From contig NC_088325.1 in NCBI RefSeq assembly GCF_910592395.1, positions 4,309,501-4,373,500 of the forward strand: 64,000 nt of DNA. Direction: 5' to 3'. Shown piece by piece: positions 1-10,950 of the stretch. Under the pieces are notes generated by a model. That model searched no databases, was not told the origin of the DNA, and saw only the letters and a list, made by a program, of their open reading frames with translations. Position 1 is the stretch's first letter. Every line of letters begins with the position of its first letter. Origin of the DNA: Lineus longissimus. Lineage: Eukaryota; Nemertea; Pilidiophora; Heteronemertea; Lineidae. Both the position numbers and the translations under genes were made by a program.

Positions 1-2
1 GC

Positions 3-394
3 GTTCTGCAAGAAATCTCTGCGATACTTGCAGCTGCAAATACCCCGGATATCATAATTGGTGGTGACTGGACCACATATTTTAGTAGAGCTGATTCAGC
101 ACTTACCCGAGCTCTCTTAAAATTTATGGAAGAGGAGAGTTTACTTTGTGGAAAGACACATACTGCTTGTGACGTAGATTACACATATGAGAGCAAAATA
201 ACAGGTGACAGATCACGTATCGATCATTTTTTGGTATCGGATAGTGTTTTTAATAGAATCAAAAAATATAGTGCCCTGCACAAAGCAGACAACCTCTCGA
301 TCTGACCACTCCAGTTTACAACTGGTTGTTGAAGTAAATAATCAAACTGATAAAAAGTCCGATATCAATGATAGAAAGGCGGTTAAAACCAAGT
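3..394 (+). pseudogene. LINE AP-endonuclease domain, C-terminal part (broken)
   Basis: Reading from base 3 gives the late part of an APE endonuclease: a GGDW-type strand with following sequence (about bases 60-75), an RIDHFLVSD strand near 217-243, and after a one-base frame change at about 300 the terminal SDHSSL motif that carries the catalytic Asp-His pair. The order and spacing fit an exonuclease/endonuclease/phosphatase fold. The N-terminus lies outside the window. The frame change and a stop at about 303 show it is not functional. Confidence 0.7.
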
Positions 395-1094
395 TATGGG
401 ACAGGAAGTATTAACAGCCAAATTAGGCGAAATAAATGGTCTCTTTCATGCACTTAGGTGTAATAATTACTCGTGTACGAACCACACTGGGGATATAGAA
501 AAATTCCACGATGATACAGTATCGGCATGCGTTAGGGCAGGTGATGAAACCATACCTTTTAGTAATAAGAGTACCTTTCGCGGTAGAGCGGGTTGGGACG
601 AAGAAATCAGTGAGCAACAGAGACGGGCTCAGTTTTGGCATGAGTTATTGGAGGAAAATGGGAGACCAAGAAATGGTTACGTCGCAGACATACGTCGCCA
701 CACTAGGGCACAATTTAGCGGTAAAACGGGTGAAAAGGAATCAAGATAAGGTAGCTGCAGAAAAATTGGCAAACTCAACTAGGGGTAAGAGTAGTAAGGA
801 ATTCTGGACAGATGTAAAGAAAATAAAAGGTACAGATCGTGTGACACCTAATACTATGGACGGTGTTGAGGGGAGTGAGGCGATTTCTCAAGTTTTTGCA
901 AATAAATTCAGTAGGTTATACACCTCAGTTCCGTATGAAGTTGATGAAATGCATGAGTATTTTACAAAATTGCTGTGTTGGTCAATGCCAAAATGATCAT
1001 CGAGTTAATGTGCAGGAAGTTATTCAGGGGGTGAAACAGCATAAAGCGGGAAAAAAAGACAGTATTTCAGACATCAGATCTGATCATTTTATAA

Positions 1095-1995
1095 ATGGTG
1101 GTCCTAAACTTTATACGTATATATCGTTTTCTGCTCAGTTCGATGATCTCACATGGTTACTGTCCTACTAATTTTACAATGTCTAAGGTAATACCGATAC
1201 CTAAAAATAATAGGAAGTCTTTATGTTCATCAGAGAATTATAGAGGTATTTCTCTGAGCAGCATTATTGGCAAGATTCTTGATAACATCCTATTAAAGAA
1301 GTACGATTCTATTTTATCTACATCTGACTCCCAGTTTGGTTTTAAGGCTGGGATGTCAACGGCTACAAGCAGCACTGTTGTGAATGAGGTTATAGAATAT
1401 TACAATAGCTGCAAAACTGCAGTCTACTGTGTTATGCTTGATGCAAGTCGGGCCTTCGATTGTGTTCATTTCATTAAATTATTTAGGGTATTGATGAAGA
1501 AAGGCCTGTGCCCTTTAATTGCACGACTTCTGGCCAATGTATATACAAATCAGATCATGCAAGTACAGTGGAGTGAGGTGTTATCGATGGAATTCTCAGT
1601 TAGGAATGGTGTGAAACAAGGGGGTGTATTATCACCAGTATTGTTCGGTATATATCTTGACGAACTTTTAGATAAATTGGGTAAATCTGGGGTTGGCTGC
1701 CACATGGCAGCATGTTCTTTGGCGCCTTAGCCTATGCAGATGATGCAATTATTTTAGCGCCGTCATTAATCTGACTTAGGGAAATGTTGAAGGTTGCAAG
1801 TGAGTTCTCGCTTGAGTATATGATTTCTTTCAACGCGTTAAAAAGCAAATTTCTTGTATTTGGGTGTAATGATCCTCCACCCGCGGTGGTTTTTCAAGGT
1901 AATGCAATCAGAGTATCCCAAGAGTAAATTCATTTAGGGGTACTTCTGGGTCATGACGTACGACGTAGGCGGATACAACTATGTATATGATCTTT
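1095..1995 (+). pseudogene. LINE reverse transcriptase domain (broken)
   Basis: An open frame at 1095-1730 carries reverse transcriptase blocks in order: VIPIPKN and NYRGISLSSIIGKILDN (fingers), DSQFGFKAGMST, the motif A region MLDASRAFDCV, and NGVKQGGVLSPVLF before the active-site strand. The YADDAIILAPS active site follows at about 1733-1765 in another frame, so there is a frameshift near 1720. Stops follow. This enzyme would copy LINE RNA into DNA at the nicked target; this copy is dead. The thumb region resumes downstream of the foldback insertion at 3081 (AWRKCIRQVL). Confidence 0.85.
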
Positions 1996-2120
1996 ATAAA
2001 CGCACGAACATTTTAATGTCTCAGTTTAGATTTGCCAACTACAGCACAAGATATAGACTATTTAAAACCTTCTGTATGTCCCTATATGGATACCAACTAT
2101 TAGACATGTCAAAACCGTAT

Positions 2121-3080
2121 TAGGCCATGGGACGAGTGGCAAAAATGTGTCTAGAAAAAGGATTCCGTTTGACAAATTAGCGGGCAAATTGAAAACAGTC
2201 GTTTTTGGGTAATATGGGGGTGCTGATTTAAAAAATCAATTTTTCTCCCGCGTAAAGTTGCACATTAAGTCAGAAATGAGACCCTTAATAGGGCCTAATG
2301 GTCCCAAAGTAGGGGTCAAAAAGTTGATGTCATCGAAACATGTCAACATGGGTATCAAAATGAAGGTCTATGGGGGTACTTTAACATTGCATAGTTTTTG
2401 GCCCCCTTAACGAACCGTGGGACCCCCCCCAGGGAGGGTCAAAAAGGTCAAAAGTAGTAACTTTGACCCTGTCCCACGATCTTCATAGGGACTATAAATG
2501 GATAAAAACTGTTTTATTTGACAGTAATCGTATAGACCTTCAAAATGATACCCATGACAGCACTCTCGGGGTAAGGGTTGCCGAGATAGTAATTTTGACC
2601 CCTTTTTAGGCTCCAAATTTAAGATCTCGAAAACTTTTTGCCCAAGGGTGTCGTCATGGGTATCTATGAAAAGGTCTATGTGAGTACTGTCGAATAAAAC
2701 AGTTTTTATCCACATGCGGTGCCCATGAAGCTCATGGGAGGCGGTCAAAGTTTCCACTTTTGCCCTTTTTGACCCTCCCTGGGGGGTCCCACGGTTCGTT
2801 AAGGGGCCAAAAACTATGCAATGTTAAAGTACCCCCATAGACCTTCATTTTGATACCCATGTTGACATGTTTCGATGACATGATCAACTTTTTGACCCTT
2901 ACTTTGGGACCATTAGGCCCTATTTAGGGTCTCATTTCTGACTTAATGTGCAACTTTACGCGGGAGAAAAATTGAGTTTTGAAATCAGCACCCCCATATT
3001 ACCCAAAAACGACTGTTTTCAATTTGCCCGCTAATTTGTCAAACGAAACTTCACATTTTTCACACTCGTCCCATGGCCTA
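2121..3080. mobile_element. 960-bp foldback DNA element inserted in the LINE
   Basis: The sequence from TAGGCCATGGGACGAGTG at 2121 is repeated inverted, ending CACTCGTCCCATGGCCTA at 3080. The two arms, each over 400 bp, match with few mismatches around a centre near 2600. TAT flanks both ends (2118-2120 and 3081-3083), consistent with a 3-bp target duplication. Excising it restores continuity of the LINE reading from about 2120 to 3084. No protein is encoded, so it must be non-autonomous. Confidence 0.8.
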
Positions 3081-3181
3081 TATATGGAAGACCTCTACAT
3101 CGCATGGCGTAAATGCATCAGACAGGTATTGTGTCTCTCTTACCGTACACATAATGAGCTATTAACATATATCATTCAAGA

Positions 3182-4205
3182 TTGTTGTATTCAAAAACAA
3201 TAGGAAAAGAGAATGGTGAAATTCGTAAGTGGCTTGTTTGTTGTAAAAAAAACAAGTACACTCGGAAATGTATCCAGTTAATAGTTGCAGGCAGGAGTTC
3301 ACCATTAAGGAAAACGTTTACCTACATTACTCATAAATATAAATGGAATAGGTACAATTTGCCACTTTTAGGATATATGTTAGATTAGGTTTATAAATTG
3401 CCAGGTGAAACGAGGGTGGGATTTCAAATTAGGGAACATTCAGAAATATTAAGGGATCAGGGGAGCAACTTTTTGTCGTCTACTGAAATATTAATACTTC
3501 TAGATTTTTTGTGTACAATGTAAGTGTGAATACTTTGATCGATTTTTCTATAATTGTTGTATTCAAAAACAATAGGAAAATAGAATGGTGAAATTCGTAA
3601 GTGGCTTGTTTGTTGTAAAAAAACAAGTACACTCGGAAATGTATCCAGTTAATAGTTGCAGGCAGGAGTTCACCATTAAGGAAAACGTTTACCTACATTA
3701 CTCATAAATATAAATGGAATAGGTACAATTTGCCACTTTTAGGATATATGTTAGATTAGGTTTATAAATTGCCAGGTCAAACGAGGGTGGGATTTCAAAT
3801 TAGGGAACATTCAGAAATATTAAGGGATCAGGGGAGCAACTTTTTGTCGTCTACTGAAATATTAATACTTCTAGATTTTTTGTGTACAATGTAAGTGTGA
3901 ATACTTTGATCGATTTTTCTATAATTGTTGTATTCAAAAACAATAGGAAAATAGAATGGTGAAATTCGTAAGTGGCTTGTTTGTTGTAAAAAAACAAGTA
4001 CACTCGGAAATGTATCCAGTTAATAGTTGCAGGCAGGAGTTCACCATTAAGGAAAACGTTTACCTACATTACTCATAAATATAAATGGAATAGGTACAAT
4101 TTGCCACTTTTAGGATATATGTCAGATTAGGTGAAATAAAAATACTTCTCGATTTTTTGTGTACAATGTAAGTGTGAATACTTTGATTGATTTTTCTATA
4201 AGGCT
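3182..4205 (+). repeat. Three tandem copies of the LINE 3' tail (about 371-bp period)
   Basis: A unit starting TTGTTGTATTCAAAAACAAT occurs at 3182, 3554 and 3925, giving periods of 372 and 371 bp. Units 1 and 2 are almost identical. Unit 3 lacks about 170 bp in its middle. The unit covers the end of the LINE coding region and its 3' tail, each ending near TTTGATCGATTTTTCTATAA. This resembles tandem 3' ends left by some LINEs that lack poly(A). Confidence 0.85.
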
Positions 4206-4440
4206 TGTATTACCAGGAGAGGACGTCATTGTGTAGAAAGTTATGACGAGAAATTGGTTCTTATTTTGTTGGCACCCGCACAAAATGTTCATGCACGTTC
4301 ACAATCGTTCTATTCTGTACTTATAGTACGAATAAACATATACACAGTTAGGGGATTCCCGAAATGACTGTAACTCTGACACTGTGGTTTTTGATACCGG
4401 CCTCTCTCCCGCCATCTATACCCGATATTAGGGAGTGAAG

Positions 4441-4536
4441 CCCCCGAGACGCCAACTTAAACGCCTTTCCCATTGTTCTAGCTCTTGATCACCATGGGGA
4501 ACAATGGGACAGGCGTTCGCGTTGGCGTTTCGGGGG
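4441..4536. repeat. Imperfect hairpin in intron
   Basis: An arm from 4441 (CCCCCGAGACGCCAAC) pairs with an arm ending 4536 (GTTGGCGTTTCGGGGG), continuing through AACGCCT/AGGCGTT and CCCATTGTTC/GAACAATGGG around a loop near 4480-4497. It may be a short MITE. No gene lies here. Confidence 0.6.
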
Positions 4537-4623
4537 ATTTGCGAAAATCACAAATGTTGGCTTACTTAAAGCTTATTACCCCTTCAAGCTGCTGACTACT
4601 CTCTCTCTCTCTCTTTATTTCAG

Positions 4624-4893
4624 TTCCACCCCTCACACCAACAGTCACACATCCATCGCAGGTCAATGTGGGAGACACTGCAAACCTCACCTGCAATGCA
4701 GAAAATTTCCACGTGACGAAACCAGTCACTTATACGTGGACTAAGAATGGCGAAACTCTATTACCAGGGACCTTTGCTAATGGTGCTCATCTTATTGAAC
4801 CCGTCACGCTGGGGCATGCTGGAAAATATGTATGTGTCGCAGAAAATGAAGCTGGATCTAAGTCAAGCGCTGAACATGATTTTGTTGTAATTA
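4624..4893 (+). CDS. Exon: Ig-like domain of a cell-surface receptor
   Basis: This is a 270-bp phase 1-1 exon, bounded by TTATTTCAG before 4624 and GTAAGT after 4893. It encodes one complete Ig-like C2/I-set domain: a first strand ending NLTCNAE (first Cys), TYTWTKNGE (core Trp), and HAGKYVCVAENEAG (second Cys in the YxC motif). One symmetrical exon per Ig domain is the usual animal arrangement. Its neighbour at 5895 carries an FN3-like domain in the same phase, so the two splice in frame. Earlier exons are probably left of the window, across the LINE-filled intron. It resembles nephrin/Kirre-type or other Ig-FN3 adhesion receptors; I cannot name the gene. Confidence 0.8.
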
Positions 4894-5219
4894 GTAAGTA
4901 TTGTTTGTTGTCTATGTTTGGTGCGTTTTCGGTAAACTTGATAATATTGAGACTTTAGCGCTGATTTCAATCAGTTGCTCATGCCACTTCACATTATTTC
5001 CCCTAGCAAGACGAATTAACGGCCCGATGAACAGTTTGTATAGACGCCATAATTGGCACAATCATCTCATAACTTAGGTTGCAAGCGTTGCTTTATTTAA
5101 GGTCCACCCTCTACCCCCAGCAAACACAAAGTAGTGAACACAACTGCCGTAGCTGTAACTCTCGAGTGGATTATTAGGCTTGAACCGGTATTACAATTTT
5201 GTGCGTTTCTGCGAAGGCA

Positions 5220-5508
5220 CAGAAGGCTCATTCCAAATGCGAAATTCCAAATTCCAAATTCGAAATCTGATCTGACCAATCCGATGAGGTTTTGCTTTCG
5301 ACTAATACGCTATCTGATTGGTCAAAATCAAAACCTCATCCGATTGGTCAGATCAGATTTCGAATTTGGAATTTCGCATTTTGCATTTCGAATTCCGCAT
5401 TTAGAATTTGGAATTTCAAATTTGCATCTTGGCTATTTGTTTGGTAAGACCTGAATTAGGAATTTGGAATTTGGAATTCCGCATTTCGGATTTGGAATGA
5501 GCCTTCTG
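5220..5508. repeat. Foldback/MITE-like inverted repeat in intron
   Basis: CAGAAGGCTCATTCCAAAT at 5220 is matched inverted by ATTTGGAATGAGCCTTCTG ending at 5508. Between them are many runs of GGAATTTGGAATTT and a central duplication of the CTGATTGGTCA sequence in both directions. It is AT-rich, non-coding and MITE-like; no target duplication was clear. Confidence 0.65.
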
Positions 5509-5894
5509 GGCTTTCGTGCGTTTCCGTGTTGCCCAATATTGTTTGTTTTCTGTTTTTCCTTTTTGGCAAGTCTTGGTTTCTCTATCTGTTTAGAGAATTC
5601 GAAGCTACAATGAACTGTGGAGAACAACCGCATACAGGTGTTACACCGGCCTCTGAAAAGAATGAGAAACTGCACAGGTGCCTGCCCCGCCTGGGCGTCA
5701 AAAATGTATAAATACAGTGGTTTCTATCTCGGTACTGCGCAACTGACTAGACGTCAACAACGGCTAGCGCACACAATATCATTTCTCCATATAACAAGTA
5801 TGTCCTATAAATAAACATTTTCTTCAACTCTTATCATTGCATGATCATTGTTTAAACCATTTTTCTTCAAAGCTGTCCTATATCTGTTTTGCAG

Positions 5895-6173
5895 AGAAAC
5901 CCCAAACGACCCTCATAGGTGTGAACCGGATAGACAACATAGTTACGGTGCGCTGGAAACAAGTGACTGGAAAATATACAGCAATTAAGATCGTGTACTG
6001 CCAGGAAGGTACTGAAGACTGCAGAAATTCCACCGTGCCTAACCCAGATGATAACATTGCAGCCTTTCTCGTTGATGCCGAAAAGACATATTATTATTTT
6101 GTGGTGGTTGAAGATGGTGGGGATGTTGTATACATGAGCACGGTTTTTGTTGATTTTCACACAAACACGTCAG
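5895..6173 (+). CDS. Exon: fibronectin type III-like domain
   Basis: A 279-bp phase 1-1 exon starts after CTGTTTTGCAG and ends before GTGAGT. The product contains a KPQTTLIGVNRIDN strand, a VTVRWKQV strand with the conserved FN3 Trp, a KIVYCQEG strand, and a YYYFVVVEDGG strand like the Tyr-rich F strand of FN3 domains. The two Cys around ...YCQEGTEDC could form an extra disulfide. It joins in frame to the Ig exon upstream and the transmembrane exon downstream, so this is the membrane-proximal extracellular domain. Confidence 0.7.
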
Positions 6174-6904
6174 GTGAGTCGGGTTTGGCTTAAGTTGTTG
6201 ATACTTGTATCGACATTCTTCGAAAAACTGTAGAGCTGAAAACGCGTTGAGACCCAGTGTCATGTATCAAATCCCTCTTATATAGCTACATACTTTTGTT
6301 CGTATGTACTATTATATTACCAGATGGAATTTCGACAGAATATAGAACCGTCGGATTAAATTGTCATTTGGCCTTGTCTGTTTGATATCAGTTTGGCCCC
6401 GTCAGTTTGATAATTTTGAAAGCATGACAGCGTTGAGCGAAAACTCGTCTTGTTCGGCCATTCGCTCACAGTTGATCATGCATTCGGCACTAACATTGAT
6501 GCAGCTGCTGGTTGCGAAAGCACACCAAACAGACCACTTGGATTCTCAGTGACTGAGACAGTCAGTGATCGATGCAGTTTTTCACCAACCAGACAGTTGA
6601 CCCCCATAGGTCTGTGTTCAGAAGCTGGTCATCTATATTTTTTATCACTAGCATATTAAATGTTTGTCTTCGTCACATTCCTGGCTATAGTGTTGCAGAG
6701 CAAAGCTTTCCGAGATCATAAATTAGAAAACATGTATAAAGTGCAACATATCAGGTATCAGTCTGACCTCAATAGCTCATAAGATGAGCAAGGCAACTAG
6801 GAAACCAAGTCGTCTACAAATGTATTCATTTTTACTGTATAAGCTCTCTTCACTACTCTGATGAAGATTTAATTAATCAAAATGCTGTTATTGTTTTTTA
6901 ACAG

Positions 6905-6983
6905 TTTTTCCTCTTGTTGGTGGTTTGGTAGGAGGAGCAGTCATTGTAGCTATCGCAGGTGTCATTTTGGCAGTTGTTTTGTG
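6905..6983 (+). CDS. Exon: transmembrane segment of the receptor
   Basis: A 79-bp exon (phase 1 in, phase 2 out) starts after TTTTTTAACAG and ends before GTAAGA. It encodes a single hydrophobic helix rich in Gly, Val, Ile and Ala (GGAVIVAIAGVILAVVLW). It is flanked by extracellular and cytoplasmic exons in matching phases, so it makes the protein a type I single-pass membrane receptor. Confidence 0.75.
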
Positions 6984-7650
6984 GTAAGATACTAAATACA
7001 GTCTGAACATAGTTGCCAATATTTTCATCAACAAGTTTCTTGACGCTTGCATACCTTACGATATCTAATTAAAAACACCTGAAAATATCAACACATGAAG
7101 CTAGCCCATGAAATATTAGACAACTTATATTTACGGTCAACTTGGGTGTGAGATATGTTGTTTTTTCCCTACAAAATTGCTTCCAGCAGGACCGTGACTT
7201 CTCCAAAGATGGTAATCGAAAATAATAAAATCGCTATCAACAGTACACTAGAATGTTATCTAACCATAGGCCGACCAGAAATTTAAAAAGCATGTCCAAA
7301 ACCGCATTGCACCACTAGCAAATCCTTATTTCATGCAGTCTACCAATAAACTAGAGTAACTACGAAATATATACTCACATTTATATTGAATGAACTTGTA
7401 ACGCATAATGCCGTGCCCCAAATTGCTCCAGCCACGGCACCATAAACGCATCACCATGGTAAATCATGTGCCGATTTAAATGTTCGAATTGGGTTACGTC
7501 ATAAGGCCGGGATGCTAATTCCATTCCAAATGCTTAACAGAGTTAAATCACGTCATTTAGTCCAGATGTATCAGGTTACTCTAACTTCCACGTACATTGA
7601 TTGTGTTAAGCATATTCGCCAGGTCTCATTAAGCTTTTTTACTTCCGTAG

Positions 7651-8251
7651 GAAACGTTCACCGGCGCGATGGGGGAGAAAGCAGAGTCTTCGACCTGCAA
7701 ATGGTATCGCAGATAAAGATGATACTGGAATCAGGAAGAACCAGCTATCTACAAATGACACCGCAGATTACGACGATACAATGATTGTATTTAGAACAGA
7801 CGGAAATAGCTCTGTACAGACAGACACGAACATTGGGACTGAATACGAAAATCATCCATTTCACCCTAAACGTCCGCCCGACCAGAATGCTGCATTGCCT
7901 ATGGTTATGGAGCCCGACGACCAAGAAAATGATGTAGACGTCGACGCATATGACTACGTAGATAGTCATACGGCAAGGCAGCGAAGAGCTTCGGGCGAAA
8001 ACCCAGCTCCTGAACCTCATGATCATCAAATGGAGTACGCAACCCCGTATGAGCAGTTCGGGCAGGATGTCTCAAGCATGAACAAAATGGGTCAGGAGAG
8101 ACAGGAGCCTGAAGACACGGACAGAAACTTATCAATCCCCAAACAAGGACAACCCGGCCAGAGCACAGCCGGAAGCAGATCAAGCCAATCTGATGGGGAC
8201 AATAAGCAACCTAAACGTTTCTCGAATGACGATATTGTTCACAGCCAATAG
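7651..8251 (+). CDS. Terminal exon: cytoplasmic tail of the receptor
   Basis: The exon starts after CTTCCGTAG at phase 2 and runs to TAG at 8249-8251, giving about 199 residues. The tail starts basic (KRSPARWGRKQ, stop-transfer-like) and then is acidic, polar and probably disordered. It contains several Tyr in acidic settings (ADYDDTM, TEYENHPF, DAYDYVD, MEYATPYEQF), which could be kinase or SH2-adaptor sites. This is inferred; no exact ITAM spacing is present. No enzymatic domain is seen. An AATAAA at 8414 is a candidate polyadenylation signal. Confidence 0.7.
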
Positions 8252-8413
8252 TCAACATACGCCAATTTAGGTCGAGTAGAGCCTGTTCACCATGGAGAGT
8301 ATCTGGACCTCAGACATGTCAGACAGTCATGTATGGAATAATAGGGTATCGGCATCTCAATTATAAGCGGCGCTGAATTTTGATAGGGTATGCAGCGAAC
8401 GGTCACGCACCTT

Positions 8414-8419
8414 AATAAA
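8414..8419 (+). promoter_or_regulatory. Candidate polyadenylation signal AATAAA
   Basis: This is the first AATAAA after the receptor stop codon, about 165 bp downstream. A second lies at about 8539. It is supported only by motif and position. Confidence 0.4.
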
Positions 8420-8544
8420 AGTTTTGTCGATGTTGTACTTGAAAATACATGATTGTAGTACCTTTGGAAAAACATAATTTCACTATTTTGTATTATTTGG
8501 GGAGGAATCTAACATCCAAAAATGAAGTGCAGTGATGAAAATAA

Positions 8545-9790
8545 ATGAAAAAAAGCGCCGCCTATGTTCAGATCACCTTAGCCTAAGAAATTGATAATCT
8601 TACTGTCGGTACTAATTGTCTCACCATAACCGCGAGGGTGAGCTAAATGTTTATCTCCATCCGAGCAGCTCCCCACCAATTTCTATTCCAAAAACATTTC
8701 AAATGAAATAACCTATCAGTGGTTTATGCTTTTTGATTGCTTCTATATTTGTGACCTGCCATGACGAAACAAGTCGACCAGTGCCAAGTGCTACCATGCC
8801 CCAGTGACATTCAGCGCTACCTATAGCGACGGGCGCAGTTTTGCTGACAACCTATTGAGACCGATCTGAAAACGTTTAAAGGGACCATTGCATGAAAATC
8901 GTGGTTTTGTCCATGCTTATGGTTGTTGTAATTAACGACACCGATGAACAGGTAGGAGGCACCCGTGTATAGCATGATGCATTGTATTGTTATTAACGTA
9001 ATCTACATTGTAGGAAGCGGGTAGGCATGGTGACAGTCATAAGTCACGCCGGTATTTGTAGATACGAGACTTTGTCACGTCCGCAGATTTCCTCTGAACA
9101 TTGCTGCACATCGCATTGTTGATGTTTTGACTGTTTTGAACGTCTTTACGACGGCAAATACAAAATCTCCCTACAGGAACCATCAATATAGTAGGTTCTA
9201 ATCATAGCCATTAAACCAGCCATGAAACTACCCACATTTTACAATAATATACTTGTTTTATTTTACTATATCAAATATAAATAAAATGATTAATTCTAAG
9301 CTTTAAAGGTAGCCGAGCCCATGCCTTTGCCGAAATTCGCTAAAATTGTTCAAAATATGTGAGCCACATTTTGTGGATTACAATATTTTGTAACTGTTTC
9401 ATGTGGAAGCAGTAGATTGGTTTCAGTCTTTACCGCTACACTCCTGCTGGCGCTCCCGTCCCGCTATTTGTATCTCACACGTCTTATCTCATACATCTCC
9501 GTTGTAAATTGTAAATGTTTAATATAAGACAATATGTATACAGGAGAATCTTGCAGGAGAACGACGAACGTGGAAAGGGTATTTACCAGGGTAGGCATCC
9601 TCATCAAACCTTGCGTGAGGATCGGGTAACAATCTACTGTTGCCGGTGTAAAAGTAAAAAGTGTCCCCCTGGAAAAAGTGTCCGGCCCTATTGTATTCTG
9701 CAATATGGTTCTATAGAGACCCTGACCGTCAATAGCTCAGAGATTGAAGCGCATAATAGAATCCTTTGTTCCCGGACATTTTATCCTAGG
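8545..9790. other. Non-coding stretch, nothing recognised
   Basis: No exon pair, RNA gene or transposon end could be recognised here. The longest open frame (9515-9799) has no domain-like features, and the region is probably intergenic or ancient repeat. Confidence 0.5.
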
Positions 9791-9985
9791 ACATTTTAAA
9801 CTTCTACACCGGTGTAAAAGGAATACCCGTCCGCCGTAGAATGGGTCCGTCAGACGCTATCTCCCAGGAAAAAATGTCCGTGGATGTGCAATCCTGGGAA
9901 AAAATGTCCGTGGGACTAGTTATCCCTGGGAAAGTATGACCGGCCGCCAGGAAAAATTGTCTTTGAAGGACAGTTATTCCTAGGA
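9770..9985. repeat. Degenerate minisatellite with GGACAttttTcCtaGG core
   Basis: Several imperfect units of about 35-40 bp, such as CCCAGGAAAAAATGTCCGTG, occur at 9777-9800, 9868-9890, 9893-9915 and 9948-9975. Similar blocks appear at 50615-50860 and more loosely at 54300-54440, so this is a dispersed family. Confidence 0.6.
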
Positions 9986-10008
9986 GTCCCGAGCACTTAG
10001 GCAGAGAG

Positions 10009-10131
10009 TCCAAGTATCCAAGTAACATAAAAAGGCAGCGATACGTTGGTGTTTATAAAAGATGTTTTCTTCGTTGCAAAATGATATTCGTCATCATTGC
10101 TGCCTTTCTATGGTTACTTGGATACTTGTAT
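10009..10131. repeat. Imperfect hairpin next to the Polinton
   Basis: CCAAGTATCCAAGTAACAT with AAAGGCAGC (10010-10040) is matched inverted by GCTGCCTTTCTATGGTTACTTGGATACTTG at 10101-10130. It is probably a short foldback or MITE in host DNA just left of the Polinton target site. Confidence 0.6.
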
Positions 10132-10181
10132 GTTATATTCAGCGTCTATAATTTGATAATAAACAATACACGTTTAATGAG

Positions 10182-10187
10182 GAGGTG
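10182..10187. repeat. Left target-site duplication GAGGTG
   Basis: The six bases directly left of the terminal AG are identical to 47280-47285. Length and position match Polinton integration. Confidence 0.9.
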
Positions 10188-10470
10188 AGAATATATGTAT
10201 TGTGGTGGTAGGAATCTAGGAAATTCTAAGCTATTTTAACAAAAGCCCTTACAGGCCTTTTTGTCTCAAATTAGCTTAGAAACCCCTAAGAACCAGACAC
10301 CACAATACATATATTCTATCATTCTTCAGTGAAGCGTTGCAATGAAATGGTTCATTCATGAAATGGTCAGTGAAGCGTTGCAGTGAAATGGTAAGGGAAT
10401 ACTAGAGTTCAATGGGTTAATGTAATCATGACTTACTGTATTCCAACAGAAAGTACACGTCCATAGCTTT
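10188..10470. repeat. Left terminal inverted repeat
   Basis: This matches the reverse complement of 47018-47279, with a few indels around the GTGAAGCGTTGCARTGAAATGG repeats (10329-10390). The outermost 130 bp (10188-10317) is itself an inverted repeat: AGAATATATGTATTGTGGTG at the outer end and its complement at 10298-10317, with further pairing of TTCTAAGCTATTTT and TTAGCTTAGAA inside. The terminus could therefore fold into a hairpin, recalling parvovirus-type ends. Confidence 0.9.
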
Positions 10471-10706
10471 CCAAGGATACATCATTGCAAATATCCATTG
10501 AGAAATGGCAGAGAAATGAACCCTTGAAGTTCGCACATCTTGATAGTCCCAGCGTATTCCAATAAATGCTGTAGGCCTACAAGACAGCTGTTACAGTGAT
10601 TAATCATTGTTGCTTGAATCTATTTAAAATAATGTTGACAGTGTCTGCATGTACATGGTAACATATGTTACCAAACAATACTCACGTCCCAAAGTATTAC
10701 AAAAGT

Positions 10707-10832
10707 CTATTGTTCGTTAATGCGTTTATCCGACAGAATTTCCAGACATTATTTTAACGACCGCAAAAATAATTTTCAGCGCTGAAAATATTTTCTAAAA
10801 TTCTGTCGTATAAACGCATTAAGACACAATAG
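10707..10832. repeat. 126-bp hairpin inside the left arm
   Basis: CTATTGTTCGTTAATGCG then TTTATCCGACAGAATTT pairs with AAATTCTGTCGTATAAACGC then ATTAAGACACAATAG. An inner palindrome TTTTCAGCGCTGAAAA sits near the centre. It lies between the TIR and the first gene and could be a regulatory, replication or packaging site; that function is inferred. Confidence 0.65.
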
Positions 10833-10858
10833 GCCTTTCCATGTTTTTGACAAGCAAA

Positions 10859-10950
10859 AATAATTAATGATTGCAACATCTGATATGGCCATTGTAATTT
10901 GCAAGCACAAATAATTAATGATTGCAACATCTGATATGGTCATTGTACAA
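10859..10950 (+). repeat. Two 51-bp direct repeats upstream of the first gene
   Basis: AATAATTAATGATTGCAACA with following TCTGATATGG(C/T)CATTGTA starts at 10859 and again at 10910. The repeats lie 160 bp before the first Polinton ORF, so a regulatory role is possible but unproven. Confidence 0.6.

Larger units (their letters stand above)
1..4205 (+). mobile_element. Decayed non-LTR (LINE) retrotransposon with nested insertion and repeated tail
   Basis: The left edge enters a LINE on the + strand. It shows the end of an APE-type endonuclease, then a reverse transcriptase, then a C-terminal region resuming at 3081 after a foldback insertion at 2121-3080. Several frame changes and stops make it inactive. 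No poly(A) is seen; the 3' end is a repeated tail. The clade looks like the CR1/L2/Jockey-type APE LINEs, but I cannot fix it. It lies in the same orientation as the receptor gene to its right, probably within one of its introns. Confidence 0.8.

Noticed and set aside
7905-8183. Minus-strand ORF opposite the receptor tail
   Set aside because: Antisense shadow of an exon supported by splice phase.
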